A program made the translations under genes and the position numbers. Shown here one piece after another: positions 44,335-53,955 of a stretch of DNA of 64,000 nucleotides. The DNA comes from PHAA01 sp963665865 (GTDB lineage Bacteria > Bacillota > Syntrophomonadia > Syntrophomonadales > Syntrophomonadaceae): NCBI GenBank assembly GCA_963665865.2, contig CAXXWF010000001.1, positions 2,852,001 to 2,916,000 on the forward strand. Direction: 5' to 3'. Position 1 is the stretch's first letter; every line of letters begins with the position of its first letter. The notes under the pieces were generated by a model. The model had not been told where the DNA came from. It saw only the letters and a program-made list of their open reading frames with translations, and did no database searches.

Positions 44335-44661
44335 TTAGTCACCAATAGGATCATCCATCATGGTTCCTAACCGGTAAACATGCCGATGCCCATCGGCCAG
44401 AGTAGTCTCTAACTTAACAAAATGGATATGCCTGCCATCACCAATTGGGATATTAACACCGGTAATCCCCTTTACCTTATGGTGATGATCTTCGTAAAAA
44501 TCGGTATTGGTAAAGAACTTATGCTTGTGTTTTTTTCCGTGGCATACTGGAATCGCTTCGAAAGTTACTCCGGCAAAACGATGATTATGCTCTTCCGTAA
44601 TTTCTACGCTTCCCAAGAACTCATGAACATGTTTAATATTAGTTTTCGACAATTCAATCAC
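44335..44661 (-). CDS. YmaF-family His-rich protein
   Basis: 108 residues with recurring HxH blocks: HVHEFLGS, EHNHRFAGVT, HKHKFFTNTDF, DHHHKVKGITG, RHIHFV, DGHRHVYRLGT. This is the repeat plan of YmaF-family proteins of Bacillota. Function is unknown; metal binding is plausible from the histidines. GAGGAGGTGATTG-type site before the ATG. Confidence 0.85.
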   Translation of the reverse strand: MIELSKTNIKHVHEFLGSVEITEEHNHRFAGVTFEAIPVCHGKKHKHKFFTNTDFYEDHHHKVKGITGVNIPIGDGRHIHFVKLETTLADGHRHVYRLGTMMDDPIGD

Positions 44662-44754
44662 CTCCTCAAGAATATGTTGTATGATATTCCATATCCTCCC
44701 AGAAGGTGATTATACCTGCCTATAGATTTATTAAGCTTTAAACTTTGGTAACAG

Positions 44755-46017
44755 TTAAGCGTTCAGTGAGGCGATAAACTGAACGGCACTGCGTCCCGAC
44801 CGGCCATGGTAATTTCTCTCCCATTGCAAGGCGCGTTGCCGCAACTCTTCGATCGACATTTCTATCCCTTCTCGCTCCGCCAGGTTCTCCACTATGGCCA
44901 GGAAATGCTCCTGATCTGGAGAGGTATACGTTATAGTGATGCCAAAACGATCGGCGAAAGAGAGCTTTTCCTGACGGGAATCGAAGCCATGTACATCATC
45001 TGCGGTGCGTTCGCTCCAGTTTTCCCTAATTAAGTTTCTGCGATTGGAGGTTACATAGAGCAGTACATTGCCCGGCTTGACCTCCAAACTGCCTTCAATG
45101 GTCGCCTTAATATATTTATACTCCACTTCAAAATCCTCAAAAGAAAGGTCATCAATAAATATGATAAAATACCGGCTGCGGCTTCTAACCGCCCGAAGTA
45201 CGGACTGGATATCAATAAGCTGGTTCTTGCTGATTTCAATCATCCGCAAACCCCGCTCGGCATATTCGTTTAGCAGAGCTTTGACGGTTGAAGATTTGCC
45301 GGTGCCTTTTTCTCCATAGAGCAGAATATTATTGGCCTTACGTCCCCCCATAAAAGCTTCCGTATTAGCGCTAATAATCTGCTTCTGATACTGATAGCCC
45401 ACTAGATCTTCGAGGCGGACCGGATCGGGAGCATCGATGCCAATTAAGCCATCATCCCAACGGAATGCCAGGTATTTATTCATTAAACCGCAGCCCGCAT
45501 TTGAGTAGAACTGGGCTAATTGGTCGGTTATTTGTGCCGGAGTTATACCGGGCCTTAAAACTTGCTGCAGATGTATCAGGTTACGCTGCAGGTGACGATT
45601 AAACGTTCTGTTAAGAGTGCTGGGCTGAAAATCTGTGAGATAGGGAAGGCAGTCACCTGAGATAGATCTTGCCATAGCTGTCCAATCCCATTCGTAGGCT
45701 TCAAGTAAAATTGCCATATCCCGCAAGGTCAGTTGATAAAGACTGGGACTTATCTCATTAAAACTTTCGCACGCCAGGCTAAAACCATTTTCATCACTAG
45801 CCAGCAAACCGAGCAGGTAATTTTTCCATATGTCCCCTGCTAACTGCTGTTTTTCAGAATAGCTGATTAATTGGGTAAAAATATCATAGTAACAGTTTTC
45901 CCTGGCAACGCTGCTATGGAGTGATGGTTCTGTTGTCATCTGCACAAGTAACTCCACCTTCTGTATGATCTCATCATCCAGGATATGACGGTAGATAATT
46001 AATTGATGCAATTTCAT
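44755..46017 (-). CDS. DUF815-family AAA+ ATPase
   Basis: 420 residues. The N-terminal third is helical and variable. The AAA core has Walker A LLYGEKGTGKSSTVKALL, Walker B FIIFIDDLSFE, a sensor in LLYVTSNRRNLI and a following DVHGFDSRQEKLSFADRFG motif typical of DUF815. No membrane segment. The role of this family is not known. Monocistronic. Confidence 0.88.
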   Translation of the reverse strand: MKLHQLIIYRHILDDEIIQKVELLVQMTTEPSLHSSVARENCYYDIFTQLISYSEKQQLAGDIWKNYLLGLLASDENGFSLACESFNEISPSLYQLTLRDMAILLEAYEWDWTAMARSISGDCLPYLTDFQPSTLNRTFNRHLQRNLIHLQQVLRPGITPAQITDQLAQFYSNAGCGLMNKYLAFRWDDGLIGIDAPDPVRLEDLVGYQYQKQIISANTEAFMGGRKANNILLYGEKGTGKSSTVKALLNEYAERGLRMIEISKNQLIDIQSVLRAVRSRSRYFIIFIDDLSFEDFEVEYKYIKATIEGSLEVKPGNVLLYVTSNRRNLIRENWSERTADDVHGFDSRQEKLSFADRFGITITYTSPDQEHFLAIVENLAEREGIEMSIEELRQRALQWERNYHGRSGRSAVQFIASLNA

Positions 46018-46207
46018 TTATTTCACCTTTCTAGTCTGTAGTACTGCAACATTGCTTTGCAAATATCTTACCACTTCTTAATGTATTTACCTTCAGGGGA
46101 TTTAGTCCCAATAAATATATTCAAGTTCTGGAGTTCACAGCCAGTTGGCACTTGCTGGCGGAGATTATTCTGAATATAAAGAAGAACGGGGCTTTATCCT
46201 TTATTAA

Positions 46208-48088
46208 CTACTGCATTATTTTACAAATATTATTCGTAAATTCCAGTGGGTCCTCCAGCGGCAATCCTTCGATCAGCAGTGCTTGATTGTACAATAACTC
46301 GGTATATAGACCGAATTTATCTTTATCGTTTTCAAAAGCTTCGCGCAATGACTTAAAAACCTCGTGATTAGTGTTTATCTCCAGAACTTTATCGGCTTTA
46401 ATATTCTGATTGTTGGGGACAGCGCTCAGTATTTTCTCCATCTCAATGCTGAGTTCACCCTCATTGGCCAGGCATACCGGATGTTGTTTAAGTCTTTTAG
46501 ATGCCCTGACATCACTAACCTTATCTCCCAGAATGCCCTTCATATCCGCAAATAGTTTTTTATTTAAATCCTCATTCGCATCGGTGGATTTTTCAGATTC
46601 ATCCTCTGCTATCCCCAGGTCACCGCTGGAGACAGATTTAAATTCCTTTTCTTTATAGCTCATCATTATTCTTATGGCAAACTCATCAACGTCATCGGTA
46701 AAATATAATATTTCATAGCCTTTTTCGGCAAGCAGCTCTGTTTGCGGTAATTTCTCCAGCCTGGCAATGGATTCTCCAGCGGCATAGTAAATATATTTTT
46801 GCTCTTCCGGCATTCTGGACACATATTCTTCCAAGGTGACTATCTTTTTCTCCCGAGACGAATAGAACATCAACAGGTCTTGTAAAAGCTCTTTGTCAGC
46901 TCCAAAATTATCATAAATGCCATACTTTATTTGCCTGCCGAAGGATTGATAAAACTTTTCATATGTGTCTCTTTCATTCTTCAACATGTTATTAAGTTCA
47001 TTTTTTATTTTTGTTTTTATATTTTTAGCTATAAGTTTCAGCTGGCGATCATGTTGCAGGATCTCTCGAGAAATGTTGAGGGTTAAATCATCGGAATCCA
47101 CCATTCCCTTTACGAAACTAAAACAGTCGGGCAACAGATCAGCGCATTTATTCATAATTAAAACGCCGTTGGAATACAACTCCAAGCCCTTCTCATATTC
47201 CTTGGTATAGAAATCATACGGCATTTTTTCGGGAATAAATAAAATAGCGTTATAACTTACCGTACCGTCAGTGCTAATGTGAATATGTTTCAGGGGTTTA
47301 TCAAAACCATAGTGTTTTTCCGAATAGAAGTTGTCATAATCGTCCTGACTAAGTTCGTTCTTATTCTTTTTCCATATCGGCACCATGCTATTAATGGTCT
47401 GTTCTTCAGTGTATTCTTCGTATTCATCCTCACTGCCCTCTTTTAGTCTGCTTCTGGTCATATCCATTTTAATCGGATATCTAATAAAATCAGAGTATTT
47501 TTTAACGATGGATCTTAACCGGTATTCATTCAGATAGTCATCAAATTTTTCATCGTCGGTATTGGCTTTTATTTTAAGGATTATATCAGTACCGACCGAG
47601 TCTTTGGCAAAAGGCTCAATGATATAACCTTCTACACCTTCGGATTGCCACTTGTAGGCTTCATCACTGCCGAAAGCTTTACTTATAACTGTAATCGCAT
47701 CCGCAACCATAAAGGCAGAATAGAACCCCACCCCGAACTGTCCTATGATATCATAGCCATCCTTCAATTCGGTTTCCTTTTTGAAGGTCGATGATCCGCT
47801 TTGGGCTATAATACCCAGATTATCATCCAATTCCTCTTTAGTCATGCCAATTCCGGTATCGGAAATTATTAGGGTTCTGTTTTGTTTATCAATGACTATC
47901 TTGATATAGTAGCTTTCTTTATCAAAGTTAAGCGATTCATCAATTAAGGTTTTGTAGTAAAGTTTGTCAATGGCGTCACTGGAGTTGGAAATAAGTTCCC
48001 GCAAAAAAATCTCCCGGTTCGTATAGATTGAATTGATCATCAAATCCAAAAGCCTCTTCGACTCTGCTTTAAACTGTTTTGTAACCAT
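46208..48088 (-). CDS. htpG: Chaperone protein HtpG (Hsp90)
   Basis: 626 residues from the ATG at 48088 (GGAGAG 6 bases upstream); a longer start at 48106 is less likely. GHKL ATPase domain: ELISNSSDAIDKLYYKTL, DTGIGMTKEEL, GQFGVGFYSAFMVAD. Middle domain (LPDCFSFVKGMVDSDDLTLN, SREILQHDRQLKLI) and a C-terminal dimer domain follow. A CIRCE element lies 55 bp upstream. Confidence 0.97.
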   Translation of the reverse strand: MVTKQFKAESKRLLDLMINSIYTNREIFLRELISNSSDAIDKLYYKTLIDESLNFDKESYYIKIVIDKQNRTLIISDTGIGMTKEELDDNLGIIAQSGSSTFKKETELKDGYDIIGQFGVGFYSAFMVADAITVISKAFGSDEAYKWQSEGVEGYIIEPFAKDSVGTDIILKIKANTDDEKFDDYLNEYRLRSIVKKYSDFIRYPIKMDMTRSRLKEGSEDEYEEYTEEQTINSMVPIWKKNKNELSQDDYDNFYSEKHYGFDKPLKHIHISTDGTVSYNAILFIPEKMPYDFYTKEYEKGLELYSNGVLIMNKCADLLPDCFSFVKGMVDSDDLTLNISREILQHDRQLKLIAKNIKTKIKNELNNMLKNERDTYEKFYQSFGRQIKYGIYDNFGADKELLQDLLMFYSSREKKIVTLEEYVSRMPEEQKYIYYAAGESIARLEKLPQTELLAEKGYEILYFTDDVDEFAIRIMMSYKEKEFKSVSSGDLGIAEDESEKSTDANEDLNKKLFADMKGILGDKVSDVRASKRLKQHPVCLANEGELSIEMEKILSAVPNNQNIKADKVLEINTNHEVFKSLREAFENDKDKFGLYTELLYNQALLIEGLPLEDPLEFTNNICKIMQ

Positions 48089-48142
48089 AGATATCTCTCC
48101 TCTCATAGTAAAAACTACGCATAGCGTAGCAAATAGTTTTCA

Positions 48143-48169
48143 TTAGCACTCTCGGTTTAAGAGTGCTAA
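48143..48169. promoter_or_regulatory. CIRCE element (HrcA operator) upstream of htpG
   Basis: TTAGCACTC, nine bases, GAGTGCTAA: an exact match to the CIRCE consensus. It sits 55 bp before the htpG start, so HrcA repression of htpG is expected. In Bacillus subtilis htpG is not under HrcA, so this differs from that model. Confidence 0.95.
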
Positions 48170-48216
48170 TTGTAATATTATCTTACTCATTTTTAAATTA
48201 ATGTCAATATTTTCAG

Positions 48217-50076
48217 TTATAATTTAAATAATGTTTCTTGCATTGGATTTTGATAGCGATCCATAGTCTCATTAGCCAACTCAATCGCCGTTCGTACCAG
48301 CTCTGGATCAAACTGGCTGCCGGCACACCTTACTATTTCCCTCCATGCTTGTTCCTGGTTTACTGGCTCTTGATATGGCCGCCCATTGATTAAAACATCA
48401 TAGGCATCTGCGATGGTTATAATGCGTGACATAAGGGGAATTGCTTCGCCCTTGAGTCCGATGGGGTAGCCTTGTCCATCCCAATGTTCATGGTGAAACA
48501 AAATGGCCTCAGCTATAGGAGCCAGCTCTGGTGAACTAAGCGCAATTCGATACCCTATCTCAGGATGTTTTTTAAAAGTCTCCCATTCTTCCAGTGAATA
48601 TTTTCCAGGCTTATCAAGAAGACTGTTAGGTATAGCAATTTTGCCTATATCATGAAAATATGCCAACATTTTTAAGTTATTCAGTTCGCTGGCCGAGAGA
48701 TCAATAATAAATCCAATTCTAAGTGCCATTTCCTCCATTCGCATACAATGTTCTTTGGTTTCATGGCTTCTTGTCCAGAGACTCTTCTCCAATGAATTTA
48801 TAAATGAGCTGCGGGTACTGCGAGCCTCTAATAGCTTATTGCGATACATCTTATCCTCGGCTTCTTTTATTATCCCCTGAATATCTTGCGTAAAGCGTTC
48901 TTTGCAAGCCATACCTAATGAAATACTTAGTTCTATTGGTAAGTCATCACTGCTCTTGCAGGCTTCTTGAATTTGTTCAACTACTCTTACCCCAGCTTCG
49001 CTGTCACATCCAGGTAGTAGGATGATAAACTCATCCCCCCCCCAGCGAGCCACAATGTCTTCCCGGCGGCATGATTTCCTTAATATTTCTGCCGCCTTTA
49101 TTAAAAGTCTATCCCCTTCCTGGTGGCCCATGGAATCATTAATTAATTTTAAGCCGTTTAAATCTCCCATAATCAGACAAATAGGTAACTGCCTTTCAGT
49201 GTCAAGCCGTATTAATTCCTCTTCAAAAAAGGCCCGGTTATACAGACCGGTTAGTCTATCATAGAAGCTTAAATATCTTATTTCTTCCTCAGCCATTTTG
49301 CGATCAGTTATATCCATAATTATGCTTAAAATACATGTTTCGCAATTGATATCGAATACTTCAGCCGAATATAATACTACTCTTTGTTCTCCAGACCTTT
49401 TTCGGAAACTAAATTCCATATCATGAACCTTTTCTTTACTTACTATCATTTCTTTAACTAAATCATAATCAGCTGGATTAAACCAGAACCCCAATTCTAA
49501 CAAGGTGTAACCAACTATTCTGACACGACTAGTACCGACTAATCGACAAAAGCTATCATTGATATCAATGATTTTTCCATCTTCAAGGTTGCTTATAGAC
49601 ATGGCTATGGGGCTGCCATTAAATGCCTTAGAAAATCGTTCCTCTGATAAACGCAAAGCATCTGCCGCTTGTTTACGTTCTAGCAGAACCTTATTGTTTT
49701 CCAGAGCCTTTTCAATTGTAGTCGCCATTATCTTCAGATAGTTGCGCTCGGCATCTTTAAGAATGTAATCATTGGCCCCACTTTTGATCGCTTTTACAGC
49801 AGTTCCTTCATCGCCAGTTCCCGTCGTTACAATTAATGGGATGTTCCTTCCAACTATCATCTCCAATATATCGAACAGATTGCCATCCCCTAAAGAAAAA
49901 TCAGAAATCACCACATCAACATCTTGATTCACCAGGATCTCCTGAGCTTCTGTAATTGATCCCGCGACCATATATTGGTATGGTAAATTTTGCTCACTGA
50001 CAGCACGCTCAAACGCCATTTGATCAACCCGATCATCCTCAACTAACAGGACTTTTAGACTTGGTATGGCGGTCAT
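48217..50076 (-). CDS. Receiver-PAS-GGDEF-HD-GYP protein
   Basis: 619 residues. A receiver domain (about 1-125; LLVEDDRVDQM, VVISDFSLGDG), PAS (about 140-260), GGDEF (about 265-425; intact RWGGDEF with an RxxD inhibitory site five residues upstream) and HD-GYP (about 435-600; YFHDIGKIAIP, HHEHWDGQGYP). It could both make and break c-di-GMP under control of phosphorylation. Gap of 16 bp from the single-receiver gene upstream, so part of a three-gene signalling operon. Confidence 0.93.
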   Translation of the reverse strand: MTAIPSLKVLLVEDDRVDQMAFERAVSEQNLPYQYMVAGSITEAQEILVNQDVDVVISDFSLGDGNLFDILEMIVGRNIPLIVTTGTGDEGTAVKAIKSGANDYILKDAERNYLKIMATTIEKALENNKVLLERKQAADALRLSEERFSKAFNGSPIAMSISNLEDGKIIDINDSFCRLVGTSRVRIVGYTLLELGFWFNPADYDLVKEMIVSKEKVHDMEFSFRKRSGEQRVVLYSAEVFDINCETCILSIIMDITDRKMAEEEIRYLSFYDRLTGLYNRAFFEEELIRLDTERQLPICLIMGDLNGLKLINDSMGHQEGDRLLIKAAEILRKSCRREDIVARWGGDEFIILLPGCDSEAGVRVVEQIQEACKSSDDLPIELSISLGMACKERFTQDIQGIIKEAEDKMYRNKLLEARSTRSSFINSLEKSLWTRSHETKEHCMRMEEMALRIGFIIDLSASELNNLKMLAYFHDIGKIAIPNSLLDKPGKYSLEEWETFKKHPEIGYRIALSSPELAPIAEAILFHHEHWDGQGYPIGLKGEAIPLMSRIITIADAYDVLINGRPYQEPVNQEQAWREIVRCAGSQFDPELVRTAIELANETMDRYQNPMQETLFKL

Positions 50077-50092
50077 GAAAGATGCCCTCCCC

Positions 50093-50506
50093 CTAATCTG
50101 GTAGTTCGCTCAATGTCCAGTATAGGTCAATAACCCGGATTACCTCAACAAATTGAGTGTAATCTACTGGTTTGACCATATAACCTGCGGCACCCAGGTC
50201 AAAAGATTGGATCCTATCCCATTCTCCATGGGATGTGGTCAATACAATCACCGGGATTTTTCTGATAGAATCATCTGTTTTGGCTACTTCTAAAAATTCG
50301 ATGCCATTCATCTTGGGCATATTCAAATCCAGCAGGATAATAGCCGGTTTTAAATTGGCCTCATCTCTTAAATACTCAAGGGCCTCTTCGCCGTTTTCCC
50401 TAATAATAACTTGATTGGCTACCTTGATGTCTTTCAAAGCGCGTTGGACGGTCATTGCATCAATCCGGTCATCTTCTACCAGTAAAATCGGTTTTCTATT
50501 TCGCAT
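50093..50506 (-). CDS. Stand-alone receiver-domain response regulator (Rcp1-like)
   Basis: 137 residues, receiver only. The acidic pocket is LLVEDDRID, the phospho-Asp is in IILLDLNMPKMNG, and the switch Thr and Lys are in VIVLTTS and GYMVKPVDY. The extended insertion (ALEYLRDEANLKP) is typical of Rcp1-type regulators that pair with PAS/phytochrome kinases. It lies between the kinase and the GGDEF/HD-GYP gene, so probably a phospho-shuttle. Confidence 0.92.
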   Translation of the reverse strand: MRNRKPILLVEDDRIDAMTVQRALKDIKVANQVIIRENGEEALEYLRDEANLKPAIILLDLNMPKMNGIEFLEVAKTDDSIRKIPVIVLTTSHGEWDRIQSFDLGAAGYMVKPVDYTQFVEVIRVIDLYWTLSELPD

Positions 50507-50528
50507 TATTCATCCTCCATCAGTCATT

Positions 50529-53309
50529 TTAAAAAGCAGGCAGGGTGAAATGGAAGGTGCTTCCCTCACCGACCTCTGATTCAACCCAGACATCTCCGCC
50601 ATACATTCCAACAATCTTCTTCACAATAGTAAGTCCTATCCCCGTGCTTTCAAATTCATCACGGGGTTTCAATGTTTGGAAAATGATAAATATTTTATCA
50701 AAATATTTTTCTTCAATACCAGGTCCATTATCCGCTATACTAAATTGCCAATAATCATCTTGTTTCCCACAAGATATTCTTATTAGACCATCAGGTTTGT
50801 CCATATACTTAATGGCATTACTTATTAAGTTTTCGAACAATTGTATTATACGGGTTCTTTCCATGATTACAATCGGCAGCTCATTCTCGATAATAATAGA
50901 AATGTTGTCTGGCGGCCCTAACATTTCTATTACATCCATTATAACCGCTTTTATTTCAATTTCGGTCTTTTGTTCCTCATTCTGGTTTAGCCTTGAATAC
51001 TCTAATATTCCTTCCAAAAGGTTATGCATTCGTGTAGTTCGGTTAACTATTAAAGCCAGCTGTTCTTGCCCGACTTCATCAAATTTGTCGCGGTTATCTG
51101 CATAAAGCCATTCGGCCAGAGATCTTATCCCGCGGAGCGGAGCCTTTAAATCATGGGACACTATATAAGCAAAATCTTTCAGCTCCTGGTTAGCCGATTC
51201 AAGTTCTTCCATAAGTTCCTGGCTTCTTTTTTCCGCCGCCCGACGTTCAGTAATATCTTCGCCAATTATAGATAATCCAGCCTTGCTGCCATCCAAGTTA
51301 AGCAATATAGTAATATTCCACAGAACTGATCTATGTTCACCAGATTTAGTCAGAAGCTCACTCTCACCGAAGTAAGCGGTGGTTTTTAATTCCAGGTTTC
51401 TCTTAAGAGTAATGTGCCTATCGCGCTCACGTACCTCCATGGGAACGAAGGTATCGAACCAATCCTGGCCAATAATTTCTTCCCGCTTCCAGCCTAACAA
51501 CTGCAGCAAAAAGTCGTTACAAAAGGTTATACGGTTCTGGTTATCCAGAATCGCAGTCACCAATTTGACATTTTCTAAGGTTTCACGAAACCTTCGCTCT
51601 GATTCCCTGAGGACTTCTTCAATATGTTTGTGTTCGGTTATGTCTACGGCAATACCAATAAAGTTTTCGTAATTACCGTTCTTATCTGTAATAATGGTAC
51701 CACTGGATGTATTCCAGTGCCAACTGCCATCCTTATGTTTGATTCGGTATTCAATACTCTTCTGGGGCATGCCGGTGCTAAAGCCCTGGTAAACAAAATT
51801 CTTACAAATATGGAGATCATCGGGATGGATAAATTGCTCAAAAGGTCGGTCAACAATTTCAGATAAATCATGCCCCAATGTTTCTTTCCAGCCGGGTGAT
51901 ACGAAAACAAATCGGCCATCTTTGGATATCGCATAGATAATACCATTGGTATTTTCAAAAATACTGCGCAATTTCGCTTCACTTTCACGCAATCTTTCTT
52001 CTAAGGCCCGCTGCTGGGTAATATCAGTTCCAGTGCCAATAGCATGGTAGTTAATACCATTTTCGTCAAAAAGATAAGTAATCGTCCAACTTATAAGTCG
52101 GGGCTCTCCATCTTTGGTTAGCCAGTTATTCTCAAGTTTTTTCTTTAGACCGGGTGAATTCCAATTTACCTCGGAATAAGCGAATAAAGCTCTAACCATT
52201 CCAATATCTTCAGGGGAACACATTTCCCATACAAATTTGTCGCGCACATCATCTAAGGTATACCCGGTAATCTCTTCGCATACCTGGTTAAAAATTATGA
52301 TCCGCCCTTCCTGATCAGTAACCACGATCAGGTTGCCGGCAGTGTCAAGCAGGGCCGCATTAAAATTGCGTTCTTCCTTTAGCCGCCTTTTGGCCATTAT
52401 CCGTTCATTAATATCAGTGGTAAGACCACTCATTCTGAGTGCTCGGTTATTTTTATCCCGGGCTACAACTTTGCCAACTCCCTGAACCCATTTCCAAGTG
52501 CCGGATTGGGTCAACAATCGATATTCAGCCTCATATTGAAGGTTACGTCCTCGAATGTGGTCACTAATCCGCTTCATTACTTGAGGTCTATCATCAATAT
52601 GAATACGGCTCTTCCATGCCTCAAAGCTGGTATCCATTTCTCCTTCAGTATATCCCAGCAACCTATACCAACTAGGGCTATAATAAAAAATACCCGTCTC
52701 TAAATTCCAGTCCCAAAAACCGTTGTTGCTTCCTTCCAAAGCGAGCCTAAGGCGTTCCTCGCTTTCCCTAACCCTTTCATCCGAAGTCTCTAACTGCTGC
52801 AGTCGCTGTAACCCCATGGTGGATAAAATCCCGGTTAACTCAGTATAAAATTCCATGCTTGATTCAACATCCCGTTCATTAATAACCGGAACCCGGTGGA
52901 GAGCCTCAATATAGGCGGATTCATCAAAACCGTATTCCCGCGCTTGCAGACGAAAGAATTCCACATCAGGGGGCTCGGACACAAATTGCCCGGTGAAGAG
53001 GGTACCTAAATGTTGATTATCAACTATAATAGGAACCGCACAATCAATAAGGCCATTTAAACATTTATAGGCAATGTATGGATTTTCCCGCAAATGCTCT
53101 TTGATATAGCTGTCACTTTGCCTGCACAGGCACTCCGTTCGCGGACAAACGCGATGGAATTTCGTGCAAATATCCTGCCAGCCCACTGCGACTAAAATTT
53201 CCCCATCCGTATCAAGAATTGCCGACACCATCCCACTGATAGCGGTGAAATGTTCCAGTAATTTTTGCAGCGATGGTATATCTATGAGCTCATTTAAACT
53301 ATAACGCAC
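50529..53309 (-). CDS. PocR-domain, multi-PAS sensor histidine kinase
   Basis: 926 residues, soluble. A PocR-type ligand domain (about 1-175) with Cys-rich segment CPRTECLCRQSD, then four PAS/PAC units (about 185-310, 315-440, 445-565, 570-695), HisKA (DFAYIVSHDLKAPLRGI) and HATPase (NLISNAIKYM, IADNGPGIEEKYFDKIF, STGIGLTIVKKI). PocR domains are thought to bind small hydrocarbon-derived ligands. Gap of 22 bp to the receiver gene. No TM segment, so it senses in the cytoplasm. Confidence 0.92.
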   Translation of the reverse strand: MRYSLNELIDIPSLQKLLEHFTAISGMVSAILDTDGEILVAVGWQDICTKFHRVCPRTECLCRQSDSYIKEHLRENPYIAYKCLNGLIDCAVPIIVDNQHLGTLFTGQFVSEPPDVEFFRLQAREYGFDESAYIEALHRVPVINERDVESSMEFYTELTGILSTMGLQRLQQLETSDERVRESEERLRLALEGSNNGFWDWNLETGIFYYSPSWYRLLGYTEGEMDTSFEAWKSRIHIDDRPQVMKRISDHIRGRNLQYEAEYRLLTQSGTWKWVQGVGKVVARDKNNRALRMSGLTTDINERIMAKRRLKEERNFNAALLDTAGNLIVVTDQEGRIIIFNQVCEEITGYTLDDVRDKFVWEMCSPEDIGMVRALFAYSEVNWNSPGLKKKLENNWLTKDGEPRLISWTITYLFDENGINYHAIGTGTDITQQRALEERLRESEAKLRSIFENTNGIIYAISKDGRFVFVSPGWKETLGHDLSEIVDRPFEQFIHPDDLHICKNFVYQGFSTGMPQKSIEYRIKHKDGSWHWNTSSGTIITDKNGNYENFIGIAVDITEHKHIEEVLRESERRFRETLENVKLVTAILDNQNRITFCNDFLLQLLGWKREEIIGQDWFDTFVPMEVRERDRHITLKRNLELKTTAYFGESELLTKSGEHRSVLWNITILLNLDGSKAGLSIIGEDITERRAAEKRSQELMEELESANQELKDFAYIVSHDLKAPLRGIRSLAEWLYADNRDKFDEVGQEQLALIVNRTTRMHNLLEGILEYSRLNQNEEQKTEIEIKAVIMDVIEMLGPPDNISIIIENELPIVIMERTRIIQLFENLISNAIKYMDKPDGLIRISCGKQDDYWQFSIADNGPGIEEKYFDKIFIIFQTLKPRDEFESTGIGLTIVKKIVGMYGGDVWVESEVGEGSTFHFTLPAF

Positions 53310-53955
53310 AATTGTCCGCCTCTCATTGCCTGTAGAATATACAAGGTAATTTACTTAAAAAGCCCAAGTAAATACCCACCTTTATTATCGGATTAAATAT
53401 AGGAAGTTAATAGCAAAAAATATTAAAATCAACAGCATTCTATAATTATATCTTAAAGGAGACTATTTGTTATATTTTTTCCCCCACCCTTACCCACTCT
53501 TCAAAGTAAAAACGGGATAAGGTACCAGTCCCCGCGTTATAAATTATTAAGGTTAGTTTCTTTTAGTTGCAACTGTTGAACACTACTATACATTTCCATC
53601 TCCTTCATTCATGTGCCGCCCTTCTGCTGCAATAGGTATCTGCCATTATCTAAAAAAGGTCAGCGTATTTTTGTTTCTCATGATGAAGGTGGGTCAGTTT
53701 CTGGCCAAAACTTGACTACTTTGTAGCCAAAAATTGCTCAATTTACATGTCCGAATTTGGATCAGTTTATTTTACCATTCACAACCACTCATCAATAAAG
53801 CAAACTCAAAAACTGGCTTTCACCAATTTGGGAATGTTGATTTATTTACGTTATTTAGTTTAAATCTTTTCAAATTGTCCAATTAAGCAATTTTCAACTT
53901 AATTAATTTTAGTCAAACTGTTATAATTATTTAAAAAAGGAAAGAAGGAAGTAAA
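53310..53955. other. Gap of 646 bp, mostly AT-rich
   Basis: No gene seen. It holds the possible IS21-type end listed separately at 53692 and, near 53932, a TATAAT that could be the -10 box of the following gene, although the matching -35 is weak. Confidence 0.5.
53692..53776. mobile_element. Possible solitary end of an IS21-family element
   Basis: Three degenerate 22-23-bp tandem units start at 53692 (GGTCAGTTTCTGGCC), 53714 (GACTACTTTGTAGCC) and 53736 (GCTCAATTTACATG), and a partial fourth (GGATCAGTTT) follows. Tandem GGTCAGTTT-type repeats are typical of IS21 termini. No istA or istB gene is near, so this would be a relic. Confidence 0.4.
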
